DNA of 64,000 bases from an uncultured Opitutia bacterium (GTDB lineage Bacteria; Verrucomicrobiota; Verrucomicrobiia; Opitutales; Opitutaceae). The stretch is taken from NCBI GenBank assembly GCA_903830425.1, contig CAIKTR010000038.1, forward strand, positions 1 through 64,000, written 5' to 3'. Within the stretch, counting starts at the first letter, position 1, and each line of letters begins with the position of its first letter. Shown in pieces: positions 40,823-50,921 of the stretch. The position numbers and the translations under genes were made by a program. The notes under the pieces are model-generated. The model saw nothing but the letters and a program-made list of their open reading frames with translations. It had not been told where the DNA came from and searched no databases.

Positions 40823-42871
40823 TCAGGGGAGTCGTTCATAGGTCAGGACGGCCGATCCGGGGCGCGCCTGCAGGGTCAGGTCGAACCCGGCGGTCATGAG
40901 TTCGCGGCCGGTGGCCTCCCAGGGGGCTCCGGGCGCATCGAGATCGGTGAAGCGATAGCGGGCGGCGGGCTCCAGGCCGCGGAGCTGCACGTGGGCGGTC
41001 TGGTAGATGCTCCCGGCCCGGCGAAAGGCCTGCACGACCCCGCGTCCGGCCTCGGGCCGGTGGTACTGCCAGGCGAGCCAGACATCCGCGCCCAGGCTGC
41101 AGGGGGTGAGGGGATAGAAATCGCCGAAATAGTTCGGCGCGTAGTCGCGCCACTCGCGGACGGCCTGCCGCAGGGTGTCGTAGGGGAGCGTGCGATCGCG
41201 CAGGTCCCACGAGGGCAGGACGACCGGGCCGGCGAAGTTGGAGCGGAGCTCGTAGGGGGTGAACTGCCGCGCGCCGGGGCAGGTGCCATGGAAGGGAATC
41301 CAGAGCGCAAAACCGTAGCTCTGGCACTGGTTGGAGACGACGTCGAAGACGTAGTCGGAGCGGTAAAACGGCAGCGCCCGGCGCATTGTCTCGAGATCGT
41401 TGCGCGAGCCGCCGCCGGCGCAGGAGTCGATCACCAGGCCCGGATGGCGCCGGCGGAGGTCGTCGAAGAGCTTGAGGTAGCCGACGACGTGATGGTTTTC
41501 CGTGATGCCCTGCCGCTCCGCGGTGTCGTGGCTGCGCCAGAGCTCGACCGGCTCGACCACGTTGAAGTCATTCCGGTAAATATCGATGCCCTCCTCGTCG
41601 AGGATGGTGACGATCCGGTCGGTGAGCCAGGCGGCCGCCGCGGGGTTGCCGAGGTAGAACAGGCGGGAGAGCCGCTTGGTGATGAGGTTTGGCAGCAGCC
41701 AGTCGGGGTGGTCGCGGAACAGCTCGTTGGTCGGCATGATCCGCTCGGGTTCGAACCACAGCAGGGTCTTGAGCCCGCGGGCGTGGGCGTGGTCGGTCAC
41801 GGCCCGGAGCCCGCGGGGAAAACGCTTCCGGTCCACGCGCAGCGCGATGGGCTCCTGCCAGCGGCCCGCGTTCTCGTACCAGCCGGCATCCATCCACCAG
41901 CAGTCGACGGGAAATTTCTCCTCCAGGTAGCGGTCGATGAATGCGAGCTGATTGGCCTCGGTGGCCTGGACCATGATGTCGAACTGCTCGGAGCTGGACG
42001 GCATGAACAGCGGGCGATGCGGCTGGCCGAAGGGCTGCGGCAGGTTGTGCGCCCGCATCCAGCGCCGCCACCCATTCTGGGCGCCGATCCAGTCGCCCCG
42101 CCAGAACTGGAGCGCCATGAGCGGCGAGCGGATCTCCTCGCCGGGGTGGAGGCGCAGGTGCACCCGTTCCTGGCCGGCGGTGACGCGGAGGCCGGCCTGG
42201 TCGTCGCGGTCGAAGGCGATGGCCCACGCGCCGGGCCAGCCGACGGCGAGGATGACGCCGGCGTCGCCGCCGCGCTCCAGGTTGAAGTAGGGCATGACGC
42301 CGGCCGAAGGCCGGCCCTTGTCGGGGATCAGGCGCAGGTGCTGGCCCGGCTCGAGCCTGCTCTCCTGCGGCTGGAAGTCGGCCGGCGACAGCGGAAAGAA
42401 CGTTCCGAACGAGTGGTGGAGCAGAAATTCCCCGGCGCCGGAGCGCGCCCAGCGGGCAGCGAGCGCCGCGACGTCCGCGAGAATGGGCGTGTCGGTCGGG
42501 CCGGTGTTCTTGAAATAGAGGGTCCACTCGACCGTGGGGAAGTCGCGGTAGCTGACCGCGACGCAGCGCACCTCCAGGCCGGTCGCGGGATCGGCATAGG
42601 TCAGGACGCGCTCGTGGCGCTGGGCGTCGAGGTCCCGCTCGGTCTGGCGGGACGGCCAGGCGGCCAGCAGCTCGGCGGCGGGGCGGCCGCCGTAGGTGAA
42701 GGAAAACGGGAGCTGGACGGCGGCACCGGGGGCGGCGGCGCGAAACTGGTCGAACCAGGCGCGCGCCTCGGCGAACTCGTCGGGCGCGGCGGTGGCGGGC
42801 GGCGGCTGGGACGCCAGGGCGGCGCCGGCCAGGCTGGCGAAAATCAGGCGGAGCAGCGGGAGGCGCACCAT
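40823..42871 (-). CDS. GH36-like alpha-galactosidase, secreted
   Basis: Signal peptide; DCWWMDAGWYENAG; GLKTLLWFEPERIMP; nucleophile region IDIYRNDFN; acid/base region IDSCAGGGSRNDLE. Confidence 0.85.
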   Translation of the reverse strand: MVRLPLLRLIFASLAGAALASQPPPATAAPDEFAEARAWFDQFRAAAPGAAVQLPFSFTYGGRPAAELLAAWPSRQTERDLDAQRHERVLTYADPATGLEVRCVAVSYRDFPTVEWTLYFKNTGPTDTPILADVAALAARWARSGAGEFLLHHSFGTFFPLSPADFQPQESRLEPGQHLRLIPDKGRPSAGVMPYFNLERGGDAGVILAVGWPGAWAIAFDRDDQAGLRVTAGQERVHLRLHPGEEIRSPLMALQFWRGDWIGAQNGWRRWMRAHNLPQPFGQPHRPLFMPSSSEQFDIMVQATEANQLAFIDRYLEEKFPVDCWWMDAGWYENAGRWQEPIALRVDRKRFPRGLRAVTDHAHARGLKTLLWFEPERIMPTNELFRDHPDWLLPNLITKRLSRLFYLGNPAAAAWLTDRIVTILDEEGIDIYRNDFNVVEPVELWRSHDTAERQGITENHHVVGYLKLFDDLRRRHPGLVIDSCAGGGSRNDLETMRRALPFYRSDYVFDVVSNQCQSYGFALWIPFHGTCPGARQFTPYELRSNFAGPVVLPSWDLRDRTLPYDTLRQAVREWRDYAPNYFGDFYPLTPCSLGADVWLAWQYHRPEAGRGVVQAFRRAGSIYQTAHVQLRGLEPAARYRFTDLDAPGAPWEATGRELMTAGFDLTLQARPGSAVLTYERLP

Positions 42872-42959
42872 GGGAAGAGCGCAGCGGCTGGGACCGCCGG
42901 AGGCAAGACGGCGCCAGCGATTAATCAGGCGGGCGCGGCAGCCCGGGGCGGGGCGGCGG

Positions 42960-44903
42960 CTAGGGCTTCTTCCGCCGCGCGTGCTTCGGCTCGATGTTCA
43001 GGTAGGTCTTGTTGAGCATCTGGCTCTCGTAGAGTTCGAGGAGGCGGACGCCCTCGCGGGGCTTGACCATGTCCTTGCGCGTGGCGGCGTCGATCTGGGC
43101 CTTCATCTTCCGGCACAGCTCCTCCTGCTGGTACTGCACGCCCTCGATCACGTCCGCGATGCGGCTGCCGGTGAGGGCCTCCTCGATGTAGAAACCGTTG
43201 GGCTCGTCGGCCTCGAGGAAGACGTGGACCTCGTTGACGCGGCCGAAGAGGTTGTGCAGGTCGCCCATGATGTCCTGGTAGGCGCCGGTCAGGAACACGC
43301 CGAGGTAGTACGGCTTGCTGTTCAGCGGGTGCAGCGTGATGTAGTCCTTCACGTCCTGCAGGTCGATGAACGAGGAGATCTTGCCATCGGAGTCGCAGGT
43401 GATGTCGACGAGGATGGCGTTGACCGAGGGCTTTTCGTTGAGCCGGTGGAGCGGGGCGACGGGGAAGAGCTGCTTCAGGGCCCAGTGGTCGAGCAGGGAC
43501 TGGAAGACGGAGAAATTGCAGACGTACTGGTCGGCGAGCAGCTTGTCCAAGTCGTGCAGTTCCTCGGGCTGGTAGCCGGTCTGGCGGCCCTCCTTGGCGA
43601 TCTGCTCGCAGATCTGCCAGAAGATGGACTCGGCGGCGGCCCGGTTCTCGAGGTCGAGGTACCCGAGGTTGAAGAGGGAGAAGGCCTCCTCCTTTTTCTG
43701 GAGCGAGTCGTGGAAGCGCTCGAGCCGGCCGAGCTTGGTCTTGTTCTTCAGCATGACCTCGAGGTCGGTCACGACCTTGTGCTTCACCTTGGGCTGGTGC
43801 TGGTGGCCGAGGGACTCGCGCTTGTTGATCCGCTCGAAGACCTCGACGACGAGGAGGGAGTGGGGGGCGACGACGGCGCGGCCGGACTCGCTGACGATGT
43901 CGGGCACGGGCACGCCGGAGGCGGCGCAGATCTCGCGGATGTTGAAGACCACGTCGCGGGCGTACTCGTCGAGCGAGTAGTTCATCGAGCTCTCGAAATT
44001 GGTGCGGGAGCCGTCGTAGTCGATGCCGAGGCCGCCGCCGACGTCGAGGTAGCCCATGGGGAAGCCCATTTTCGCGAGCTGGCAGTAGAAGCGCGAGGCC
44101 TCGATCACGGCGTTCTTGATCGTGATGATGTTCGGCACCTGCGAGCCGATGTGGAAGTGGACCAGCTTGAGGCAGGCGCCGAGCTTGACGGCCTTGAGCT
44201 TCTCGCAGGCGAAGAGGATTTCCGCGGTGTTGAGGCCGAACTTGGCGTTGTCGCCGGTGGACATGGCCCACTTGCCCTCGCCGCGGGTCTGCAGCTTGCA
44301 GCGGAAGCCGATCATCGGCTTGACGCCGGTTTCCTGGGAGATGCGGATGATGTCATCGAGCTCGGCCAGCTGCTCGACGACGAGGATGATCTTTTTGCCG
44401 AGTTTGCGGCCGAGGAGGGCGAGGCGGATGTAGTCGTGGTCCTTGTAGCCGTTGCAGATGATGAGGCGCTGGGCGCCCTCGTGCATGGCGAGGGCGATCA
44501 TCAGCTCGGGCTTGGAGCCGGCCTCGAGGCCGTAGTGGTAGTCCTTGCCTGCCAAGATGATCTCGTCGACGACCTCCCGGAGCTGGTTGACCTTGATCGG
44601 GAAGACGCCGCGGTAGTTGCCCTTGTAGCCTTCCTCCTTGATGGCCTTGGCGAAGCACTCGTTGAGCTGGATGACGCGGTGGCGCAGCAGGTCCTGGAAG
44701 CGGATGACCATCGGCGCCTTGAGGCCCATGCCCAGCGCCTCGTCGACCACGTCCATGATCCGGATGCCGCGGCCGTCGGCCCGGGGCTGGACCTGAACGA
44801 ACCCCGCGTCGTCCACCGCGATGTGGCCGGACCCCCAGCGCTTGAAGCCATAATGCTCCTCGGATTTGGCGGCGGACCAGGCGGATGCGGATTTACTTTT
44901 CAA
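42960..44903 (-). CDS. speA: Biosynthetic arginine decarboxylase
   Basis: 647 aa; FPIKVNQLREVVDEII (PLP Lys), GLEAGSKPELMIALA, LKLVHFHIGSQVPNI, YLDVGGGLGIDYDGS. Confidence 0.95.
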   Translation of the reverse strand: MKSKSASAWSAAKSEEHYGFKRWGSGHIAVDDAGFVQVQPRADGRGIRIMDVVDEALGMGLKAPMVIRFQDLLRHRVIQLNECFAKAIKEEGYKGNYRGVFPIKVNQLREVVDEIILAGKDYHYGLEAGSKPELMIALAMHEGAQRLIICNGYKDHDYIRLALLGRKLGKKIILVVEQLAELDDIIRISQETGVKPMIGFRCKLQTRGEGKWAMSTGDNAKFGLNTAEILFACEKLKAVKLGACLKLVHFHIGSQVPNIITIKNAVIEASRFYCQLAKMGFPMGYLDVGGGLGIDYDGSRTNFESSMNYSLDEYARDVVFNIREICAASGVPVPDIVSESGRAVVAPHSLLVVEVFERINKRESLGHQHQPKVKHKVVTDLEVMLKNKTKLGRLERFHDSLQKKEEAFSLFNLGYLDLENRAAAESIFWQICEQIAKEGRQTGYQPEELHDLDKLLADQYVCNFSVFQSLLDHWALKQLFPVAPLHRLNEKPSVNAILVDITCDSDGKISSFIDLQDVKDYITLHPLNSKPYYLGVFLTGAYQDIMGDLHNLFGRVNEVHVFLEADEPNGFYIEEALTGSRIADVIEGVQYQQEELCRKMKAQIDAATRKDMVKPREGVRLLELYESQMLNKTYLNIEPKHARRKKP

Positions 44904-44996
44904 TGCGGGGTGGGGTGGGGGGAGTTATGGCTTGCTATCGCTGGCGGGGAGTCGGTTAGGATAGATGTTTTCTTTTTTCAAAACCCTCAACACGCA

Positions 44997-45341
44997 ATGA
45001 TGAAAATGTCCCTCACGAACGACGCGACCGCCTTTTTTGCCCAGCAAGCTGCTCCCTCGGCCGGAGCTGCGTTGCCGCAGCTCATGTTTTTCGGCCTGCT
45101 GTTTGCGGCGATGTACTTCCTGATGATCGCCCCCCAGCGCAAGAAACAGAAGGCGCACGAGAAGATGCTCGCGGCCCTGACGTCCGGGGACGAGATCGTG
45201 ACCAGCGGCGGCATCTACGGCACGATCACCAACGTGAAGGAAGACCGGTTTGTCGTGCGCATCGCCGACAACACCAAGATCGAGATTGGCAAGGCCTTCG
45301 TCGGCTCCGTCCTCAACAAGAGCGACGGCGAGAAGAAGTGA
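44997..45341 (+). CDS. yajC: Preprotein translocase subunit YajC
   Basis: LPQLMFFGLLFAAMYFLMIAPQRKKQKAHEKMLAALTSGDEIVTSGGIYGTI; upstream of secDF. Confidence 0.95.
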   Translation: MMKMSLTNDATAFFAQQAAPSAGAALPQLMFFGLLFAAMYFLMIAPQRKKQKAHEKMLAALTSGDEIVTSGGIYGTITNVKEDRFVVRIADNTKIEIGKAFVGSVLNKSDGEKK

Positions 45342-45408
45342 CCCCCGCTGGCGCCGTTCCCCGCGCCGCGCTTGCCTGAGTGACCCCGCTTTAAACCAAA
45401 AAACCACC

Positions 45409-47967
45409 ATGCTCCGACGCAACCTCTGGAAGATCGCCCTCAGCCTCCTGATTCTGGCCTGGGCCGTCTCGACCCTGCTCCCCCTCCAAGACCAAGACTT
45501 CGCCGCCTACGCCAAGGCTCACGCCGGCGCCAAGCCCGCGGAGTTTGCCAAGCTCGTGGACGAAGCCGCCGTCATCAAGAAATCCGGCTACGCCCCGAGC
45601 GAATACGTGGCGCTCAAGCAGATCGGCAAGGACCGCAAGATCGACTTCGCGCAGTTCTTCCCCGACCTCCAGCTGGAGGGTAAGCTCACCAACATCGAGA
45701 AGCGGAACAACATCCTGCTCACCGAGCTGCTCCGCCGCTCCAAGAGCAAGCTCCAGCTCGGCCTCGACCTCAAGGGCGGCGTGGCCTTCACCCTCGAGGT
45801 CGACCCCAAGGCCGCGACCAAGTACACCGACGACGTCCGCAAGGAGAAGCTGTCCAAGGCGATCGAGATCATCGCCGCCCGCATCAACTCCTTCGGCATC
45901 GCCGAGCCCATCATCCGCCCGGTCGGCGAGAACCGCATCGAGGTCCAGCTCCCCGGCGTCAACACCAAGGACAACCCGGATGTGGTCGACAACGTGAAGA
46001 AGCCCGCGCGGCTCGACTTCCGCATCGTGCACCCGACGCTGACCCCCGCCCTGGCGGCCCCCGGCGAGGTGCCCCCCGGCTATGAGATCCTGACCCTCGA
46101 GCAGGACGGCCAGCGCGGCGAGAGCCTCAGCGAGGATGTCTTCGTCAAGCGCATCCCCGAGATGGGCGGCGAGTCCATTTCCGAGTCCCGCGTGCAGGCC
46201 GACATGTACGGCAAGCCCGAGGTCACCCTGCGCTTCACCAAGGAGGGCCGGAAGCACTTCGCCGACGTCACCCGGGAGATCGCCAGCGGGGGCCGCCAGG
46301 CCGGCCGCCTGGGCCGCCTCGCCATCGTGCTCGACGGCAAGCTCTACTCCGCGCCGACGGTCAAGGAGGAGATCGACAGCGACTCCGCCCAGATCAGCGG
46401 CGGCTCCATGACCGAGCGCGAGGCCTTCAACCTCTCGAACGTGCTCAACAACCCCCTCGACCTTCCGCTCGTCGTGAAGGAACAGAAGGAGGTCGGCCCC
46501 TCGCTCGCCGAGGACGCCATCTCCAGCGGCGTGCGCGCCTCCGTCATCGGCACCGCGCTGGTCGCGGCGTTCATGGTCACGTTCTACACCACCGGCGGCG
46601 TCGTCGCTGTCGTCATGCTCGCGGTCAACGTGCTCATCATCTTCGGCGTCATGGCCAGCCTCGGCGCGACCATGACCCTGCCCGGCCTCGCCGGCATCGT
46701 GCTCACCATCGGCATGGCGGTGGACGCGAACATCCTGATCTTCGAGCGCATGCGCGAGGAGCTGGCCGCCGGCAAGTCGCTCATGATCTCGAATCAGACC
46801 GGCTACATGAAGGCGCTGATGACCATTCTCGATGCGCACTTCGTCCAGCTGATCATCTGCGCGATCATGATCCTCCTCGGCACGGGCCCGATCAAGGGCT
46901 TCGGCGTGACCCTCGCGATCGGCGTGCTCTCCACCCTGTTCTCGGTGCTGATCACCTCGCACCTGCTGATGGAGGTCCTGATCGATTCCCAGCTGCTCAA
47001 GCGTTTCACGATGCGGCGGATGCTCAAGGACCTGCACGTCGACTTCGTGAAGTACGGCAAGCCGGCCTTCATCGGCGGCTGGCTGATCGTGGCGCTCGGC
47101 GTCAGCGTGGTGCTCTACAAGGGCGACCGCATCTACGGCATCGACTTTGCCGGCGGCGAGCTGATCACCGTCCAGTTCACCCAGCGCCTGGACAGCGCGA
47201 AGATCCGCCAGGTGGCCGAGGCCGCCCGGATCGGCGAAATCAGCCCGCGCTACGTCAGCGCGCTCGGTGGCGGCAAGGAAGTGCTCGAGATCGAGACCAC
47301 CGAGGGCAAGTCCGAGGTCCTGATGAACGTGCTCAAGCAGGCCTTCCCCCAGGCCGGCCTCGAGAAGGTCGGCGAGAGCCACATCGGCGCCTCCATCGGC
47401 AAGGAAATCGAGTGGAACGCCCTGCTCGCGATCAGCGTCTCGATGCTGACCATCCTCGGCTACATCGCCTTCCGCTTTGAGTTCGGCTTCGGCATCGGCG
47501 CCATGGTCTCGTCGCTGCACGACATCCTGATGACCATCGGCATCTTCGTGCTCACCGGCCACCAGTTCTCCGCGCCCATGGTCGCGGCCATCCTCTGCAT
47601 CGCCGGCTACTCCATCAACGAAACCGTCGTCGTCTTCGACCGCATCCGCGAGGAGCTGAAGCTCAACCCGACCGGCTCGCTCCGGGACATCGTCAACTCC
47701 GCCATCAACAAGGTCTTCGCCCGCACCATCATGACGGCGACCACCACCTTTCTGGCGGCCCTCGCGCTGTACCTGTTCGGCGGCGGCGTCCTCCGGGACA
47801 TCTCGTTCACCTTCCTCGTCGGCATCGTCACCTCGACCTTCTCCGCCATCTTCGTCGCCGCCCAGGTGTTCTACTGGTGGCACAAGGGCGACCGGAAGCA
47901 CGTCGAGGCGCACGCCGACGTCGCGCCGAAGTACGAGTGGACCGGCTCCAGCAAGGCCTCGGAGTAA
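45409..47967 (+). CDS. secDF: Protein translocase SecDF fusion
   Basis: LGLDLKGGVAFTLEVDPKA (SecD), IGMAVDANILIFERMREEL, then SecF part GIDFAGGELITVQF ... INETVVVFDRIREEL. Confidence 0.95.
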   Translation: MLRRNLWKIALSLLILAWAVSTLLPLQDQDFAAYAKAHAGAKPAEFAKLVDEAAVIKKSGYAPSEYVALKQIGKDRKIDFAQFFPDLQLEGKLTNIEKRNNILLTELLRRSKSKLQLGLDLKGGVAFTLEVDPKAATKYTDDVRKEKLSKAIEIIAARINSFGIAEPIIRPVGENRIEVQLPGVNTKDNPDVVDNVKKPARLDFRIVHPTLTPALAAPGEVPPGYEILTLEQDGQRGESLSEDVFVKRIPEMGGESISESRVQADMYGKPEVTLRFTKEGRKHFADVTREIASGGRQAGRLGRLAIVLDGKLYSAPTVKEEIDSDSAQISGGSMTEREAFNLSNVLNNPLDLPLVVKEQKEVGPSLAEDAISSGVRASVIGTALVAAFMVTFYTTGGVVAVVMLAVNVLIIFGVMASLGATMTLPGLAGIVLTIGMAVDANILIFERMREELAAGKSLMISNQTGYMKALMTILDAHFVQLIICAIMILLGTGPIKGFGVTLAIGVLSTLFSVLITSHLLMEVLIDSQLLKRFTMRRMLKDLHVDFVKYGKPAFIGGWLIVALGVSVVLYKGDRIYGIDFAGGELITVQFTQRLDSAKIRQVAEAARIGEISPRYVSALGGGKEVLEIETTEGKSEVLMNVLKQAFPQAGLEKVGESHIGASIGKEIEWNALLAISVSMLTILGYIAFRFEFGFGIGAMVSSLHDILMTIGIFVLTGHQFSAPMVAAILCIAGYSINETVVVFDRIREELKLNPTGSLRDIVNSAINKVFARTIMTATTTFLAALALYLFGGGVLRDISFTFLVGIVTSTFSAIFVAAQVFYWWHKGDRKHVEAHADVAPKYEWTGSSKASE

Positions 47968-47989
47968 CGGCCGGAAGCCCGCGGGGCTG

Positions 47990-48062
47990 AACCCGAACTT
48001 CGCGTCCTGACTGCCGCCCGCCGGAGGGCAGGACGCGAGCTTCGGCCTTCCGCCGCCGGGTT
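47990..48062. repeat. Intergenic nested inverted repeat between secDF and recJ
   Basis: CGCGTCCTG (48001-48009)/CAGGACGCG (48029-48037) perfect 9 bp; outer AACCCG (47990-47995)/CGGGTT (48057-48062). Confidence 0.55.
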
Positions 48063-48085
48063 TCGGGCGACCGATCTCGAACTGC

Positions 48086-49810
48086 ATGCGCTGGACCTAC
48101 ACGCCGCTCCCGGCCGCCGAGGTCGAGGCGATGAGCCACCGCACCGGCGTGAGCCGGGTGCTGGCGGAGCTGCTGCTGCGCGCCGGCCACCACGAGCCCG
48201 CGGCCACGGCCTCCTTCCTCACCCCGGTCCTGGCCGGCCTGGGCGACCCCTTCCTCCTCCGCAGCCTGGAGGCGGCGGCGACCCGCCTGCGCCGCGCCAT
48301 CGCCGGCCGCGAGTCCATCGTGGTGCTGGGCGACTACGACGTCGACGGGGTCAGCAGCACCGCCCTGCTGGTCAGCGTGCTGCGCCGCTTCGGGCTCGCG
48401 CCGCGCTTCGTCGTGCCCCGGCGCTCGGCGGACGGCTACGGGCTGTCGCGCAGCGCCATTGACCGGGCGCTGGAGGGCGGCAAGCCGGCGCTGTTCATCG
48501 CGCTGGACTGCGGCACCAATTCGCACGACGAGGTCGCCTACCTCGCCGCGCAGGGCATCGACGTCATGGTCATCGACCACCACCGGTCGAAGGACGCGGC
48601 GCTCGTGCAGGGCCTGCTGATCAACCCGCACGTCGAGGCCGACGAGACCGGCGCCGATGCGGCGTGGCGCAACCTCTGCACCGTCGGGCTCGTCTTCAAG
48701 CTCGCCCACGGCCTGGTCAAGCAGCTCCGCGCCGAGCAGCACCCGGTGGCGCTGGCGCTCAAGCTCCGCGACGACCTGGACCTGGTGGCCCTGGGCACGG
48801 TGGCCGACCTCGTGCCGCTGCTCGGCGAGAACCGCATCCTCGCCCGCCACGGCCTGCGCATCCTGCAGGAGACCCGCCGCCCCGGCCTGCGGGCGCTGAT
48901 GAGCGTCGCCGGCGTCAAGCCGGCCAACGGCATCCATCCCGTCGACATCTCCTTCCGCCTGGGCCCGCGGATCAACGCCTCCGGCCGCCTGGCCGACGCG
49001 GCGCTGTCCGTGGAGCTGCTGCTCAGCGACGACCTCAAGTTTTGCACCGAGACGGCGGCCCAGCTCGACGCCTTCAACCGCGAGCGGCAGGAGATCGAGC
49101 GCAAGATCACGGAGGAGGCGGAGCGCATCATCGAGACCCAGTACGCGGATGCGCCCGGGATCGTGCTGTTCAGCGAGGACTGGCATCCGGGCGTGGTGGG
49201 GATCGTGGCGGGCCGGGTGACGCGCAAGTACCACCGCCCCTGCGTGGTGCTGGGCAACGAGGGCGAACTGGCCAAGGGCTCCGGGCGCAGCATCGACGGC
49301 CTGAGCCTGGTGGAGATCCTGGCGGTCTGCGGCGGCCCGCTGACGAGCTGGGGCGGCCATCCCATGGCGGTCGGGGTCGCGATCGAGAAGACGCGGCTGG
49401 AGGCCTTTCGGGCCCATTTTGCGGAGACGGTGCGGGTGCAGGCCGGCGGGGACATCGCGCAGCGCCAGTTGGCGCTGGCGGCGTGGCTGGAGGCCGAGCA
49501 GGTGACCGAGCAGCTCATGACCGAGTTGGAGGCGCTGCATCCGTTCGGGCAGGGCAACCCGGAGCCCGTGTTCGGCGTGAGCGGGGTGGTGTTCCGGCAG
49601 CCGCCGGAGGTTTTCAAGGGCCAGCACTTCCGCTTTCAGGTGGACAATGGCCGCGGTCGCCGGCTGCACGGCGTGGCGTGGAAAATGGCGGATCGGGTGC
49701 CGCCGGCGGGGGTGCCGCTGGACCTCGCGGTGCAGATTACGTGGAACCACTTTAACGATCGGAAGTTGCTCCAGCTCGAGCTCATCGACTGGCGCGAGGC
49801 CGAAGCCTAA
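48086..49810 (+). CDS. recJ: Single-stranded-DNA-specific exonuclease RecJ
   Basis: 574 aa; VVLGDYDVDGVSSTALLVSVLRRFG; IDVMVIDHHRS; LGPRINASGRL; GRSIDGLSLVEIL. Confidence 0.94.
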   Translation: MRWTYTPLPAAEVEAMSHRTGVSRVLAELLLRAGHHEPAATASFLTPVLAGLGDPFLLRSLEAAATRLRRAIAGRESIVVLGDYDVDGVSSTALLVSVLRRFGLAPRFVVPRRSADGYGLSRSAIDRALEGGKPALFIALDCGTNSHDEVAYLAAQGIDVMVIDHHRSKDAALVQGLLINPHVEADETGADAAWRNLCTVGLVFKLAHGLVKQLRAEQHPVALALKLRDDLDLVALGTVADLVPLLGENRILARHGLRILQETRRPGLRALMSVAGVKPANGIHPVDISFRLGPRINASGRLADAALSVELLLSDDLKFCTETAAQLDAFNRERQEIERKITEEAERIIETQYADAPGIVLFSEDWHPGVVGIVAGRVTRKYHRPCVVLGNEGELAKGSGRSIDGLSLVEILAVCGGPLTSWGGHPMAVGVAIEKTRLEAFRAHFAETVRVQAGGDIAQRQLALAAWLEAEQVTEQLMTELEALHPFGQGNPEPVFGVSGVVFRQPPEVFKGQHFRFQVDNGRGRRLHGVAWKMADRVPPAGVPLDLAVQITWNHFNDRKLLQLELIDWREAEA

Positions 49811-49858
49811 ATTCTCGCTTGCACTTGGCCACCAATCCCTGCTTTTTCGCACCCTCGC

Positions 49859-49935
49859 GCGGCCATAGCTCAACTGGATAGAGCGCCAGACTACGAATCT
49901 GGAGGTTTGGGGTTCGACTCCCTATGGCCGCACCA
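49859..49935 (+). tRNA. tRNA-Arg (anticodon ACG), CCA encoded
   Basis: GCGGCCATAGCTCAACTGGATAGAGCGCCAGACTACGAATCTGGAGGTTTGGGGTTCGACTCCCTATGGCCGCACCA; 7-bp acceptor, anticodon loop CTACGAA. Confidence 0.97.
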
Positions 49936-49942
49936 TTTTTGG

Positions 49943-49972
49943 TCCTCCTTCTCACCAAGGAGGATTTTTTTT
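49943..49972 (+). terminator. Rho-independent terminator of tRNA-Arg
   Basis: TCCTCCTT-ctcacc-AAGGAGGA followed by TTTTTTTT. Confidence 0.92.
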
Positions 49973-50090
49973 GCCTCCTCCCGGAGGTGCCTGGGTTACC
50001 CGACCGAAGTGGGAGGGGCGCTGGCGGGTGCGGTGGGGCAAAAATCCAAGTCGCGGGCGAATCGCCCGGGCCCGTTCGCTCCCCCTGCGC

Positions 50091-50921
50091 CTAGCTGGGC
50101 CGACTGGTGGGAGCGCGCGAGGCCCGCGCCCGCCGGGTGACCACGCCTAGCAGCAGGAGACCGGGGGCGAGCAGCAGCGCCGAGGAGGGCTCGGGCACGG
50201 CCAGCAACTGCACGTTGGCGAACCCGACATGGGCGTAGTAATTGTCGGCGTCCAAGCCGGACAAGCCGGCAAAAGTCAGGTAGCGGGTGGTGCCGCTCAG
50301 CGTGAGCGAGAACGTGCTCAGGGTGTTGCCGGCGCCGGCTTGCCAGTCGAAGACTGCCAGCTGGGTGCTGTCGGCGATAATCGCGCCGCTGGTGGGCGCG
50401 AGGCTGGTGTTCGCGATGCCGGCGATGCCGCTGAGCGTCAGCGGGGCATCGGCCGTCAGCCCGGCGCTGGCCCGGATCACGCCGAGGTCGAAGGTGATGA
50501 ACGTGTCGCCGTGCATGCCGAAGCCGGGCAGGGGAGCCTCGTTGGCGAAGGATCCGGTATTATGGGTGTCGAGGATGAGCGGCCCCGTGGAACTGCTGTC
50601 GTATTTCAGGTCCGCCCAGACGTTCGGCGCCCCGGCGGTGCTGCCGGTGGCGCGGTCGAGCGTGTCGCTGAACCCGGTGTTGAAGTCGAAGGCCGAAGCG
50701 CCGCTGCTGCCGGCCGCCGTGAGCACGGTGGCGCCGCTGTTGGAGGCATAGCCGGTGAGATTGACGGCATTGCCGGCACCCGCGACGGTCGCGGCGTTGG
50801 TGCCGGTTATCCCGATGACCCAATTGAGCGGAATGATCACCTGGGCGTGGGAGAGGACCGGGGTAACCAATCCTGCGGACAAGGCGAGGATCACAGCCAA
50901 GGAGGGGTGACGGCACGACAT
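50091..50921 (-). CDS. PEP-CTERM sorting-domain protein
   Basis: Signal peptide (LAVILALSAGLVTPVLSHA) and C-terminal VPEPSSALLLAPGLLLLGVVTRRARAS. Confidence 0.85.
   Translation of the reverse strand: MSCRHPSLAVILALSAGLVTPVLSHAQVIIPLNWVIGITGTNAATVAGAGNAVNLTGYASNSGATVLTAAGSSGASAFDFNTGFSDTLDRATGSTAGAPNVWADLKYDSSSTGPLILDTHNTGSFANEAPLPGFGMHGDTFITFDLGVIRASAGLTADAPLTLSGIAGIANTSLAPTSGAIIADSTQLAVFDWQAGAGNTLSTFSLTLSGTTRYLTFAGLSGLDADNYYAHVGFANVQLLAVPEPSSALLLAPGLLLLGVVTRRARASRAPTSRPS

Noticed and set aside
38607-43015. Two long plus-strand ORFs (744 and 748 aa) opposite the glycosidase genes
   Set aside because: The minus-strand frames carry signal peptides and GH motifs; the plus-strand frames are low-complexity shadows.
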